Source: an uncultured Pseudomonas sp. (GTDB taxonomy: Bacteria; Pseudomonadota; Gammaproteobacteria; Pseudomonadales; Pseudomonadaceae). Taken from it: a DNA stretch of 6,086 nucleotides. The notes beneath the pieces are model-generated. The model worked only from the letters and a program-made list of their open reading frames with translations, did not search any database and had not been told where the DNA came from. This document shows, piece after piece, positions 1 to 6,086 of the stretch. The stretch lies in the NCBI GenBank assembly GCA_937863915.1, contig CALMID010000405.1:1-6086 (forward strand), in the 5' to 3' direction. Numbering within the stretch: the first letter of the stretch is position 1; the number at the start of each line of letters is the position of its first letter. The position numbers were made by a program, and so were the translations under genes.

Positions 1-1161
1 CAGGCAGCCGGCTTTGGCTGGACGCTGGGCGAGCGGCAGTTCGACTGGCCGACCCTGATCGCCAACAAGAATCGCGAGATCGACCGCCTCAACGGCATCT
101 ACCGCAACCTGCTGCTGAACAGTGGTGTGACCCTGCTGGAAGGCCACGGCCGCCTGCGCGATGAGCACAGTGTCGAGGTGGCGGGGCAGGTCTACCGCGC
201 CCGGCATATCCTCATCGCCACCGGTGGCTGGCCACAGATCCCGGATATTCCCGGCAAGGAACTGGCCATCACCTCCAATGAAGCCTTCTACCTGCCGGCA
301 CTGCCCAGGCGTGTACTGGTGGTTGGCGGCGGCTATATCGCCGTCGAGTTCGCCTCGATCTTCCAGGGCCTGGGCGCCCAGACGTCGCTGCTCTATCGCG
401 GTGAGCTGTTCCTGCGCGGCTTCGATCAGTCCGTGCGCCTGCACCTCAAGGAGGAACTGAGCAAGAAGGGCCTCGACCTGCAGTTCAACAGCGATATCCG
501 CCGGATCGAGCGCCAGGCTGACGGCAGCCTGCTGGCCACCCTGAATGATGGCCGCCAGCTGGCAACCGACTGTGTGTTCTACGCCACCGGGCGCCGGCCA
601 ATGCTGGATGACCTGGGGCTGGAAAATGTCGATATCCAGCTGGATGACCGTGGCTTTATTCAGGTCAACGAACGCTATGAAACCAGCACGCCATCGATTC
701 TCGCCCTGGGCGATGTGACCGGCGGCATGGCCCTCACGCCTGTCGCCCTTGCTGAAGGCATGGCGGTGGCCAGGCGCCTGTTCAAGCCCGAGGAATACCG
801 CCCGGTGGACTACCAGAACATTCCCACGGCGGTATTCAGCCTGCCCAACGTGGCCACCGTGGGGCTCACCGAGGAACAGGCCAGGGCTGCCGGTCATACG
901 CTGAAAATCTTTGAGAGCCGTTTCCGCCCGATGAAGCTGACGCTCACCGACTGTCAGGAGCGCAGCCTGATGAAACTGGTGGTGGATGCCGAAACGGACC
1001 GTGTGCTGGGCTGCCACATGGTCGGAGGCGAGGCCGGAGAAATCCTTCAGGGCATCGCCATCGCCATCAAGGCCGGTGCCACCAAGCGGATTTTCGACGA
1101 AACCATCGGCATCCATCCGACGGCTGCGGAAGAGTTTGTTACCATGCGCGCCCCCCTCTAG
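1..1161 (+). CDS. gor: Glutathione reductase, 5'-truncated by window edge
   Basis: Cytosolic flavoenzyme that uses NADPH to reduce glutathione disulfide to glutathione. The reading frame is open from base 1 to the TAG stop, giving 386 residues. The family is about 450 long, so roughly 65 N-terminal residues, including the first FAD dinucleotide motif and the redox-active CxxxxC pair, lie outside the window. Visible in this fragment: the ATGG segment near residues 73-76; the NADPH-binding GGGYIAVE at about 109-116; two arginines (133 and 139, in [11 protein letters not shown]) at the positions that select NADPH over NADH; ATGRRP at 195-200; the second FAD motif ALGDVTGG at 235-242; and the C-terminal HPTAAEE at 372-378, which supplies the catalytic His-Glu pair. 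The arginines favour glutathione reductase over dihydrolipoamide dehydrogenase. The GTG at 127 is internal and is not the start. The TRIC-family gene follows after 14 bases, probably in the same transcript. Confidence 0.95.
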   Translation, partial: QAAGFGWTLGERQFDWPTLIANKNREIDRLNGIYRNLLLNSGVTLLEGHGRLRDEHSVEVAGQVYRARHILIATGGWPQIPDIPGKELAITSNEAFYLPALPRRVLVVGGGYIAVEFASIFQGLGAQTSLLYRGELFLRGFDQSVRLHLKEELSKKGLDLQFNSDIRRIERQADGSLLATLNDGRQLATDCVFYATGRRPMLDDLGLENVDIQLDDRGFIQVNERYETSTPSILALGDVTGGMALTPVALAEGMAVARRLFKPEEYRPVDYQNIPTAVFSLPNVATVGLTEEQARAAGHTLKIFESRFRPMKLTLTDCQERSLMKLVVDAETDRVLGCHMVGGEAGEILQGIAIAIKAGATKRIFDETIGIHPTAAEEFVTMRAPL

Positions 1162-1175
1162 GGTAAAGCTGACTC

Positions 1176-1799
1176 ATGGAACAACTTTTCTATCTCTCCG
1201 ATCTGTTTGGCGTCGCGGTATTCGCCATTACCGGCGCGCTGATGGCCGGGCGCAAATCCATGGACCTGTTCGGCGTGCTGGTGATTGCCATTGTCACCGC
1301 CCTGGGCGGCGGCACACTGCGTGACGTCATTCTCGACAACCACCCGGTGAGCTGGATTCGCAACGACACTTACATCCTGGTGGCTTCGCTGGCGGCCATC
1401 GGCACCGTGGTCTGGGTACGCCTGACGCAGCCGATCCATGACAAGGGCCTGCTGCTGGCCGACGCCTTCGGCCTGGCGGTCTTTACCGTGATCGGCACCG
1501 AGGTCGCCATGCGCCACGAGGTGCCGCACAGTACCGCCGTGATCATGGGGGTGATGACGGGTGTGGCCGGCGGGGTGATGCGTGATGTGATCTGCAACGA
1601 GATCCCGATGATCTTTCGCAAGGAAATCTACGCCACCGCCTGCATCCTCGGCTCGGTGGTATTCATTGCGCTGATGGAGCTAGGAGTGACGCACTGGCTG
1701 GCCACCGGCCTCTCGATGCTGGTGGTACTGATTGCCCGCCTGGCCGCGCTGCGCTGGCAGCTGTCGCTGCCCCGTTTCCATCTGCTCGACCGCGACTGA
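1176..1799 (+). CDS. TRIC/UPF0126 (YadS/YicG-type) inner-membrane channel or transporter
   Basis: Inner-membrane protein of 207 residues, the normal length for the prokaryotic TRIC cation-channel family (also catalogued as UPF0126 or glycine-transporter domain). Hydrophobic segments fit seven helices, at about 4-24, 30-47, 64-82, 92-110, 117-137, 150-168 and 172-192. An internal duplication is visible: DLFGVAVFAITGAL near 9-22 followed by GGGTLRD at 44-50 matches DAFGLAVFTVIG near 96-107 followed by GGVMRD at 132-137. These glycine-rich bends with RD are the family hallmark and sit in the two inverted-topology halves. Characterised prokaryotic TRIC proteins conduct potassium; the substrate here cannot be read from sequence. 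The ATG lies 14 bases after the gor stop with only a weak purine-rich stretch upstream (GGGTAAAG), so translation may be coupled to gor. A stem-loop follows 16 bases after the stop. Confidence 0.92.
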   Translation: MEQLFYLSDLFGVAVFAITGALMAGRKSMDLFGVLVIAIVTALGGGTLRDVILDNHPVSWIRNDTYILVASLAAIGTVVWVRLTQPIHDKGLLLADAFGLAVFTVIGTEVAMRHEVPHSTAVIMGVMTGVAGGVMRDVICNEIPMIFRKEIYATACILGSVVFIALMELGVTHWLATGLSMLVVLIARLAALRWQLSLPRFHLLDRD

Positions 1800-1815
1800 T
1801 CTGGCGGGAGGGAGA

Positions 1816-1839
1816 GGGCGGTGAGGGAACTCACCGCCC
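1816..1839. terminator. Perfect stem-loop between convergent genes, likely bidirectional terminator
   Basis: GGGCGGTGAG at 1816-1825 pairs fully with CTCACCGCCC at 1830-1839 around a four-base loop (GGAA on the plus strand, a GNRA-type tetraloop; TTCC on the minus strand). It begins 16 bases after the TRIC-family stop and 6 bases after the PCu(A)C stop on the other strand, so it could end both transcripts. Neither side is followed by a clear T-run, so it is not a textbook intrinsic terminator. It may instead act as an RNA 3'-end stabiliser, or depend on Rho. Confidence 0.7.
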
Positions 1840-1845
1840 GGATCA

Positions 1846-2310
1846 TCAGTGACCCTGATGCTCGTGCTGCGCGGGCGCCGCTTCGACGTTGACGGTCACT
1901 TCGACCTTGCCGGCCTTCTCGAACTGCAGAGTCATTGGGAAGCTGTCGCCCGCCTTGAGCGGCTGCTTGAGGTCAAACAGCATCACGTGATTGCCACCCG
2001 GCACGAACTCGGTCATGCCATGGGCCGGAATGCTCGCCGAATCGATCTTCTGCATGCGCATCACTTCGCCCATGTGGATATGGGTATGCAGCTCGGCCTT
2101 GCCGGCCACCGGTGTGCTCGCACCCAGCAGTCGATCCTCCTGCGCGCCGTGGTTGTGCAGGGTGAAGAAAGCCGCGCTGGTCGCCGACGTCGGCGGCAGC
2201 TCGCGGGCCCAGGGATGGTCGATCATCAGATCGCCGGCCTTGAACTCGTGGGCCTGGGTAAGAGTGGACAACGACAGCAGCACGGCGCTGGCAAGCAGAT
2301 GACGCAACAT
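1846..2310 (-). CDS. Periplasmic PCu(A)C copper chaperone (DUF461)
   Basis: Predicted periplasmic copper(I) carrier of 154 residues. This family delivers copper to the CuA or CuB sites of cytochrome oxidases or helps in copper homeostasis. A Sec signal peptide is clear: MLRH, a leucine-rich core, then cleavage after TQA at residue 20. The family copper motif HX10MX21HXM is met exactly by His75, Met86, His108 and Met110. The N-terminal DHPWAR (31-36) and the PGGNHVML stretch are typical of the family. The C-terminus ends in a short histidine-rich tail (HEHQGH) that could add metal binding. The ATG at 2310 is chosen because AAGGAG stands 6 bases upstream and the signal peptide begins there; an upstream GTG at 2340 in frame would add ten residues before the signal and is unlikely. 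No Sco, CtaG or TonB receptor gene, frequent neighbours of the family, is next to it. It ends just before a stem-loop shared with the convergent gene. Confidence 0.93.
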   Translation of the reverse strand: MLRHLLASAVLLSLSTLTQAHEFKAGDLMIDHPWARELPPTSATSAAFFTLHNHGAQEDRLLGASTPVAGKAELHTHIHMGEVMRMQKIDSASIPAHGMTEFVPGGNHVMLFDLKQPLKAGDSFPMTLQFEKAGKVEVTVNVEAAPAQHEHQGH

Positions 2311-2316
2311 GGACGA

Positions 2317-2322
2317 CTCCTT
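2317..2322 (-). promoter_or_regulatory. Ribosome binding site of the PCu(A)C gene
   Basis: AAGGAG on the minus strand, 6 bases ahead of the ATG at 2310. It decides the start against the in-frame GTG and ATG further upstream (2340 and 2337). Confidence 0.8.
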
Positions 2323-2362
2323 GAAAGTGCGAATCATCACCTTAGCACGAGCCCGCGCCCGC

Positions 2363-2381
2363 CAGCAGCGCTGAGCTGCCG
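2363..2381 (-). terminator. Possible weak stem-loop after plpD
   Basis: In the minus-strand RNA, CGGCAGC pairs with GCTGCTG around TCAGC: seven pairs including one G-U. It lies 35 bases after the plpD stop and before the copper chaperone gene. No T-run follows, so it may only attenuate, or may be a chance fold in GC-rich DNA. The rest of the 105-base gap (2311-2415) shows no convincing promoter. Confidence 0.25.
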
Positions 2382-2415
2382 CGCGACAGGCTGACGCAGG
2401 CGAAACTGCAGCGCC

Positions 2416-4644
2416 TCAGAACGGCCGCCCGAGGTAGAAATAGAGGCTGCTATTGCCGTCGTCGGCGCGGCCATAGCCCAGGTACAGCGGGCCGATCGGG
2501 CTGTCGGTGCCGATGAACAGGCTGTTGGACAGAATCCAGTCGTCGCTGTTGCTCTTCACCAGTGGCTGACCCATGCGTCCGACTTCCATCGAAATGCCGC
2601 CGTAGGCGCCTTCCAGCACCGTGCCCTGCATGATGCGGTGGTAGTACATGACGCGACCGAACTGCAGCTCTTCACCCAGCAACTGGCCCGGCGCATAGCC
2701 GGACTGACGCAGGAATCCGCCCCACTGGAAATTCTCGTAGCTGGGTAGCGGCTCGTCACCCAGCTTGTCGGCGGCGAACAGGGCGAAGTTGAAGGTGTGC
2801 GAATCGAAGGAGATGGCCGAGGTCAGCTCGCCCGACCACTTGCTGTATTCCTCTTCCGCACCGAGCGCCTGCTGTGAGTCGAACACATTGATCTGGCTGC
2901 GCCAGCCGGAGCGGTGGAAGTTGGCGCTGTCGATCTGGTCGAGGCGCAGGCGGGCGGTGAGGGCGCCGGCCTGTAGGCGCTTGTCCAGTGGTTCCAGGTA
3001 GTCGGGGCCGCTGTCCAGACTGGGGCTGACCTGGCCGGTGACCAGGCCCAGGCGCAGTTCACCGTAGCGGTTGAACTGGCTGCCGACATCGACCCCAGCC
3101 AGGGTCGAGAACATGTCGTAAGTACCGATGCGCCGGTCATCGTCATAGAGATCGGCGCTGCCTTGGGTGATGGCCAGATGCGGGGCGACAAAAAGCGGGT
3201 TGCCGGCACTCAGTGGCTGATACCACTCGCTCTGCCAACTGGTGGTCTGGCCGATCTGCACATCGTTGCGCCACTCGGCACCGCGCTCGTTGAGCCAGGT
3301 CTGGCGATAGCTGCCGAGCAGGTTGAAGGACGAATCGCCATCGAAATCGCTGGAAAGTCCCAGGCCGAAGCGCAGGTAGTCCGGTCCCCAGGTCTTTTCG
3401 GCGGCATTGATGGCCAGCACGCGCTGGCCATCCTCTTCCAGCACCCGGTAGCTGACATGCTCGAAATCGCCGGTGCCATAAAGACGGCGCATGTCCTTGT
3501 CGAGCACCGCCTGGTCAATGGGCTTGCCGGGCTGCGTGTCGACCAGGCCGACCAGGGCCTGCGGGTTGACCCGCTGGAGTTTCTCGAAGCGAATTTCATC
3601 GACCACTAGCTGCTCTGCCGGCGCGTGGTTCATCTGCTGCTGGCGCAAGGCGGCGTACTCGGCCGGAGGCAGGGCGAGCTGACGCAGACGTTGTTCCATC
3701 TTGCGCGCAGCGGCCTCGCCGAGCGGAGCGATCTGCGGTAGAGCGTCGAAATCACCGGTGGAGTAATCACCCAGTTCCGGGGAGATCAGGATGTCCTGAG
3801 GCTGCAGGCTGGCCAGAGAGGCCTGCACATTCTGTTCGGTAAGGATGCTGAGCATCTGCCCGGTGACGCCGAGGATGCCGTTGAGTTGCTCACGCTTGAG
3901 CAGCGGGGTGCCGACGTTGACCGCGATGATCACATCGGCGCCCATCTGCCGCGCCGTCTCGACCGGCAGGTTACTGGTCAGCATGCCATCGACCAGCATC
4001 ATCCCGTTGAACTCGGCCGGCGCCACGGCGCCCGGTACCGACATGCTGGCGCGCATCACGTTGGCCAGCTCGCCCTCCTTGAACACCACGGCCTGGCCGG
4101 TAACCAGATCGGTGGCCACCGCGCGGTAAGGAATCGGCAGACGGTCGAAATGCTGGAAGCCCTTGGTTTTGCTCAACTGGCGCAGCACGGTTTCCAGCTG
4201 CACGCCGGTGACGATGCCCTTGCCCACCTTGACCTGCCCATTGCTCAGACCAACCTCCGGCGTAAAGAGGATGTCGTAGTCGTCCTGCTTGCGGCGCATG
4301 GCCAGTTCCTGGCGCGGCGGCTCCTCCTTGAACAGCAGCTCGGTGGAGATACTGCCGAGGATCACGTCCATCTCCGGCAATGTGGTGCCGGTGGCATAGG
4401 CCGCGCCCACCAGCGAGCCCATGCTGGTACCGGCGATGCAGTGCACCGGCACGCGGTATTCCTCCAGCACTCTCAGCACACCGACATGAGCGGCGCCGCG
4501 GGCACCACCGCCGGACAACACCAGACAGATGCGCGGACGCTTGCCAGCATCATCAGTCGCCGAGTTGCTGGCAGCCGCCGGGGTAGAGGGCAGGGCAGCG
4601 CTGGCGAGCAGCCACAGGGCAAGAAAACGGGGCATGCGGGTCAT
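2416..4644 (-). CDS. plpD: PlpD-type patatin-like phospholipase, type Vd autotransporter
   Basis: Envelope lipase of 742 residues; P. aeruginosa PlpD is about 730. In this class a patatin domain (phospholipase A activity) is carried to the surface or released by its own C-terminal beta-barrel. Order of parts: Sec signal peptide ending near residue 25 (PAAA); patatin domain about 37-325 with the oxyanion loop GGGARG at 45-50, nucleophile Ser74 in GTSMGS, and catalytic Asp219 in LVDGM; one POTRA domain about 346-415; outer-membrane barrel about 420-742 with alternating aromatic strands and a C-terminal phenylalanine (YFYLGRPF), the usual barrel-assembly signal. The Asp motif reads DGM where DGG or DGA is usual; both dyad residues are kept, so activity is expected. 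The ATG at 4644 is favoured by AAGG 6 bases upstream; the ATG at 4635 has no such site. The DUF4105 gene ends 17 bases upstream, so the two are probably one operon. Confidence 0.94.
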   Translation of the reverse strand: MTRMPRFLALWLLASAALPSTPAAASNSATDDAGKRPRICLVLSGGGARGAAHVGVLRVLEEYRVPVHCIAGTSMGSLVGAAYATGTTLPEMDVILGSISTELLFKEEPPRQELAMRRKQDDYDILFTPEVGLSNGQVKVGKGIVTGVQLETVLRQLSKTKGFQHFDRLPIPYRAVATDLVTGQAVVFKEGELANVMRASMSVPGAVAPAEFNGMMLVDGMLTSNLPVETARQMGADVIIAVNVGTPLLKREQLNGILGVTGQMLSILTEQNVQASLASLQPQDILISPELGDYSTGDFDALPQIAPLGEAAARKMEQRLRQLALPPAEYAALRQQQMNHAPAEQLVVDEIRFEKLQRVNPQALVGLVDTQPGKPIDQAVLDKDMRRLYGTGDFEHVSYRVLEEDGQRVLAINAAEKTWGPDYLRFGLGLSSDFDGDSSFNLLGSYRQTWLNERGAEWRNDVQIGQTTSWQSEWYQPLSAGNPLFVAPHLAITQGSADLYDDDRRIGTYDMFSTLAGVDVGSQFNRYGELRLGLVTGQVSPSLDSGPDYLEPLDKRLQAGALTARLRLDQIDSANFHRSGWRSQINVFDSQQALGAEEEYSKWSGELTSAISFDSHTFNFALFAADKLGDEPLPSYENFQWGGFLRQSGYAPGQLLGEELQFGRVMYYHRIMQGTVLEGAYGGISMEVGRMGQPLVKSNSDDWILSNSLFIGTDSPIGPLYLGYGRADDGNSSLYFYLGRPF

Positions 4645-4650
4645 GATTGG

Positions 4651-4654
4651 CCTT
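4651..4654 (-). promoter_or_regulatory. Ribosome binding site of plpD in the 17-base gap
   Basis: AAGG on the minus strand, 6 bases before the ATG at 4644 and downstream of the DUF4105 stop codon. Such tight packing supports one transcript for both genes and fixes the plpD start. Confidence 0.55.
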
Positions 4655-4661
4655 GGTGCGT

Positions 4662-5648
4662 TCAGGGTTGGCGGATAAGGCGCGAGAACTCAGGAGAGTC
4701 CCCGGCAGCCTGGGCCTTGTCATTGATCAGGGCTTCGCGCTGCAGCTCGGCGAAGGGCCGCTGGCCATCCTGCAGGCGTCCCTGTTCGTAGAGGTATTGC
4801 GGGACATGGCCGCTGGCCAGCAGCTTCCAGCTGAACGGCAGGTGCTGCTCGTTGACCTGGCTGCTCATCCAGATGCTGGTGGTGCAGTTGGTGGTCAGGG
4901 TGTTGTAGAACTCGGGGCGTTCATGCAGCTGGTTGATCCTATCGACATAGGCCATGAACAGCCGCCGGGCGTTTTCCAGCGATCCCTGCAGACGATAAAG
5001 ATGTACCTGCTCCGGCGGATTGTGCCGATGATTGGTGCGCAGACCGATGACGTCACGCTCGTCAGCCACCACGTAATACAGCTCGTACTGGCGGAAAAAC
5101 CCATTGATGGTCGAGTAGCTTTCGCCAACTTCCTTGCGCGTCTCAATGGACACGGCCACGTGCTGACCATCGGCGAAGGCGAAGCTGAGAAACACATGAG
5201 CAATCGACGGTCCCATCCAGTAGGTGGCGATCAGATCGACTCCCACCAGTTGATCCAGATCGACCTGCTTGTCGTAGTACGCCGGGCTGTAGTCGTACTC
5301 GCTGCGATACTGAAAATTGCGCACGTTGTGCAGGGTGATGCGGTTGCCTTCAACGGTCGCCGAGGGCAACACCGCCACATCGCTTTGCCATTGCCGATCG
5401 TTGGACGGCTCCAGGGACTGCCACCACAGCAGCCAGACTCCGGCGGTCACCAGCAGCAAACCGGCAACAATGAGCCGGCCGCGACTGAACCACAGGCGGG
5501 TAATGGCCAGCAGGCCCAGCGCAACCAGGCACGCGGCCAGCGTGGCACTCAGGCGCCCCTGTGGGCCGGCGATCAGCAATGCCGCCGCACCCCAGGCAGT
5601 CAGCGCGCCCAGAATCAGCGCCAGCAGCAGTTTTCCGATTGTCATCAT
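4662..5648 (-). CDS. DUF4105 (Lnb N-terminal-like) inner-membrane protein with periplasmic domain
   Basis: Membrane-anchored protein of 328 residues and unproven function. Three hydrophobic helices, at about 6-28, 33-54 and 58-78, are followed by a soluble domain, probably periplasmic, from about 85 to the end. That domain matches the DUF4105 family: SIAHVFLSF around His151, an IETRKE stretch near 168-173, and TTNCTT with Cys255. Cys255 and His151 are the likely catalytic pair of an NlpC/P60-like cysteine enzyme. The family has been linked to the N-terminal domain of Lnb, a lipoprotein N-acyltransferase reported in Bacteroides; whether this protein acts on lipids or lipoproteins is inference. 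The start is uncertain: ATG at 5648 or 5645 directly precedes the first helix, while an in-frame GTG at 5684 would add twelve residues; none has a clear ribosome binding site. It lies 17 bases upstream of plpD and is probably the first gene of a two-gene operon. Confidence 0.85.
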   Translation of the reverse strand: MMTIGKLLLALILGALTAWGAAALLIAGPQGRLSATLAACLVALGLLAITRLWFSRGRLIVAGLLLVTAGVWLLWWQSLEPSNDRQWQSDVAVLPSATVEGNRITLHNVRNFQYRSEYDYSPAYYDKQVDLDQLVGVDLIATYWMGPSIAHVFLSFAFADGQHVAVSIETRKEVGESYSTINGFFRQYELYYVVADERDVIGLRTNHRHNPPEQVHLYRLQGSLENARRLFMAYVDRINQLHERPEFYNTLTTNCTTSIWMSSQVNEQHLPFSWKLLASGHVPQYLYEQGRLQDGQRPFAELQREALINDKAQAAGDSPEFSRLIRQP

Positions 5649-5700
5649 GGTGATCGCAAACCCAGGGAGATCAGAGCAAGGCACTCACGCCATCAGCGCG

Positions 5701-5784
5701 ACAGGGTAACGACGTCATGCCCTGTAGAGAAGCAATCAACCGAATTTGAACCCTGGCGCCTCGGGAATGGCTGATTGCCCTGTA
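5701..5784. repeat. Short inverted and direct repeats upstream of the DUF4105-plpD operon
   Basis: ACAGGG at 5701-5706 and CCCTGT at 5720-5725 form an inverted pair around a 13-base centre that contains the palindrome GACGTC. The nine-base TGCCCTGTA occurs at 5718-5726 and again at 5776-5784. They lie in the 170-base spacer (5649-5818) where the promoter of the minus-strand operon should be, so they may be regulator sites. A weak -35-like TTGATT is present on the minus strand, but no good -10 box follows at proper spacing. Repeats this short can also arise by chance. Confidence 0.3.
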
Positions 5785-5818
5785 ACGGTTTCAGCAGGCG
5801 GTTAACCCACAGCGGGGC

Positions 5819-6058
5819 TTATTTGAATTTGAAAACGACCGTTGCGGGTTCATCGTCAGCAACCTGGCGCGGCTTATCCGGCAGCACTGGCGTTATCGTG
5901 TTGCCATCAATGTGACACAACACGCCGTCAATCCATTCAGTGCGCCGGTCCTTGGGAACAAGACCAAGGTCTTTGTTTTCCTGAACGGCCCGTGCAACAG
6001 CGTCTACAGCCAGGGCATGCCATCTGTCGAGATCATCCGATTCACGCGTGTCTTCCAT
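5819..6058 (-). CDS. Small hypothetical protein, atypical composition
   Basis: Seventy-nine residues, acidic N-terminal part, no signal peptide and no membrane segment, so probably cytosolic. I do not recognise the family. Residues about 9-30 could form an amphipathic helix (RWHALAVDAVARAVQENK), followed by a basic turn (KDRR, 36-39) and a likely beta stretch holding two IDG triplets (43-45 and 50-52); the end is VVFKFK. It is likely a real gene because GGGAGG stands 5 bases before the ATG with AT-rich, promoter-like sequence just upstream. GC is about 53%, with only about 54% G or C at third positions, and it uses AGA, ATA, GTA and TTG, whereas the gor fragment has G or C at 37 of its first 40 third positions. 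This suggests acquired DNA. Size and architecture would suit an antitoxin or a phage or island accessory protein, but nothing proves it; the partner, if any, is outside the window. Confidence 0.68.
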   Translation of the reverse strand: MEDTRESDDLDRWHALAVDAVARAVQENKDLGLVPKDRRTEWIDGVLCHIDGNTITPVLPDKPRQVADDEPATVVFKFK

Positions 6059-6063
6059 AACAG

Positions 6064-6069
6064 CCTCCC
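6064..6069 (-). promoter_or_regulatory. Strong ribosome binding site of the 79-residue gene
   Basis: GGGAGG on the minus strand, 5 bases before the ATG at 6058. Directly upstream the sequence turns AT-rich, with a TACGAT at 6073-6078 that could be part of a -10 box, too close to the window end to judge. Confidence 0.6.
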
Positions 6070-6086
6070 AATATCGTATTTACAAT

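Noticed and set aside
1849..2394. Plus-strand open frame (181 codons) opposite the PCu(A)C gene
   Set aside because: The minus strand has a signal peptide, an exact copper motif and a ribosome binding site; the plus-strand translation has none of these features.
3886..4791. Plus-strand open frame (301 codons) opposite the patatin domain and signal peptide of plpD
   Set aside because: Histidine-, glutamine- and arginine-rich translation with no domain, and it runs across the start of one strongly supported gene and into the end of the next; it is an antisense shadow.
5649..5684. Twelve-residue N-terminal extension of the DUF4105 protein from a GTG at 5684
   Set aside because: No ribosome binding site before the GTG, and the added residues precede the first membrane helix without any motif; the ATG pair at 5648/5645 fits better, though it also lacks a clear site.
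5735..5760. Possible tRNA T-arm fragment (GGGTTCAAATTC on the minus strand), as at an attachment site
   Set aside because: The flanking bases do not form the needed five-pair stem, and no acceptor or anticodon arm is found nearby.
4647..5774. Long plus-strand open frame (375 codons) opposite the DUF4105 gene
   Set aside because: It mirrors a well-supported minus-strand gene with family motifs and membrane helices, and its translation is low-complexity (runs of Q, G, A and R) without recognisable domains. Antisense open frames are common in GC-rich genes.
5799..5818. Palindrome GGTTAACC and nearby GC-rich bases as a terminator for the 79-residue gene
   Set aside because: The palindrome has no loop, the surrounding stem options are only three or four pairs, and no T-run follows.

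Overview
The window looks like chromosomal DNA of a gamma-proteobacterium, most likely Pseudomonas or a close relative. The clues are high GC with strong G/C preference at third codon positions, a Pseudomonas-type glutathione reductase, and a PlpD-type patatin/beta-barrel protein of the kind first described in P. aeruginosa. The genus assignment is inference.

Layout. On the plus strand, positions 1-1799 hold the 3' part of gor (glutathione reductase; about 65 N-terminal residues lie upstream of the window). It is followed after 14 bases by a small seven-helix TRIC/UPF0126-family membrane protein, probably in the same transcript. A perfect 10-bp stem-loop at 1816-1839 separates this pair from the convergent minus-strand genes. 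The minus strand, read from right to left, carries an unrecognised 79-residue gene (6058-5819), a 170-base spacer with short repeats, a DUF4105 membrane protein (5648-4662), a type Vd patatin autotransporter of the PlpD class (4644-2416) and a periplasmic PCu(A)C copper chaperone (2310-1846).

How the genes work together. The gor/TRIC pair is an ordinary cytosolic redox gene plus an inner-membrane channel or transporter. The DUF4105 and plpD genes are 17 bases apart, with the plpD ribosome binding site in the gap, so they are probably co-transcribed. They pair a membrane-anchored protein bearing a periplasmic cysteine-hydrolase-like domain with an outer-membrane phospholipase; a shared envelope-lipid role is inference. 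The copper chaperone follows 105 bases after plpD, has its own strong ribosome binding site, and may or may not share the transcript.

Most of the window is conserved core-type sequence. Its most unusual part is the right edge, where the 79-residue gene has clearly lower GC and different codon use, suggesting acquired DNA. No RNA gene, insertion sequence, CRISPR array or complete mobile element was found. No wholly new multi-gene system is evident; the best leads are the DUF4105-plpD pair and the small atypical gene.
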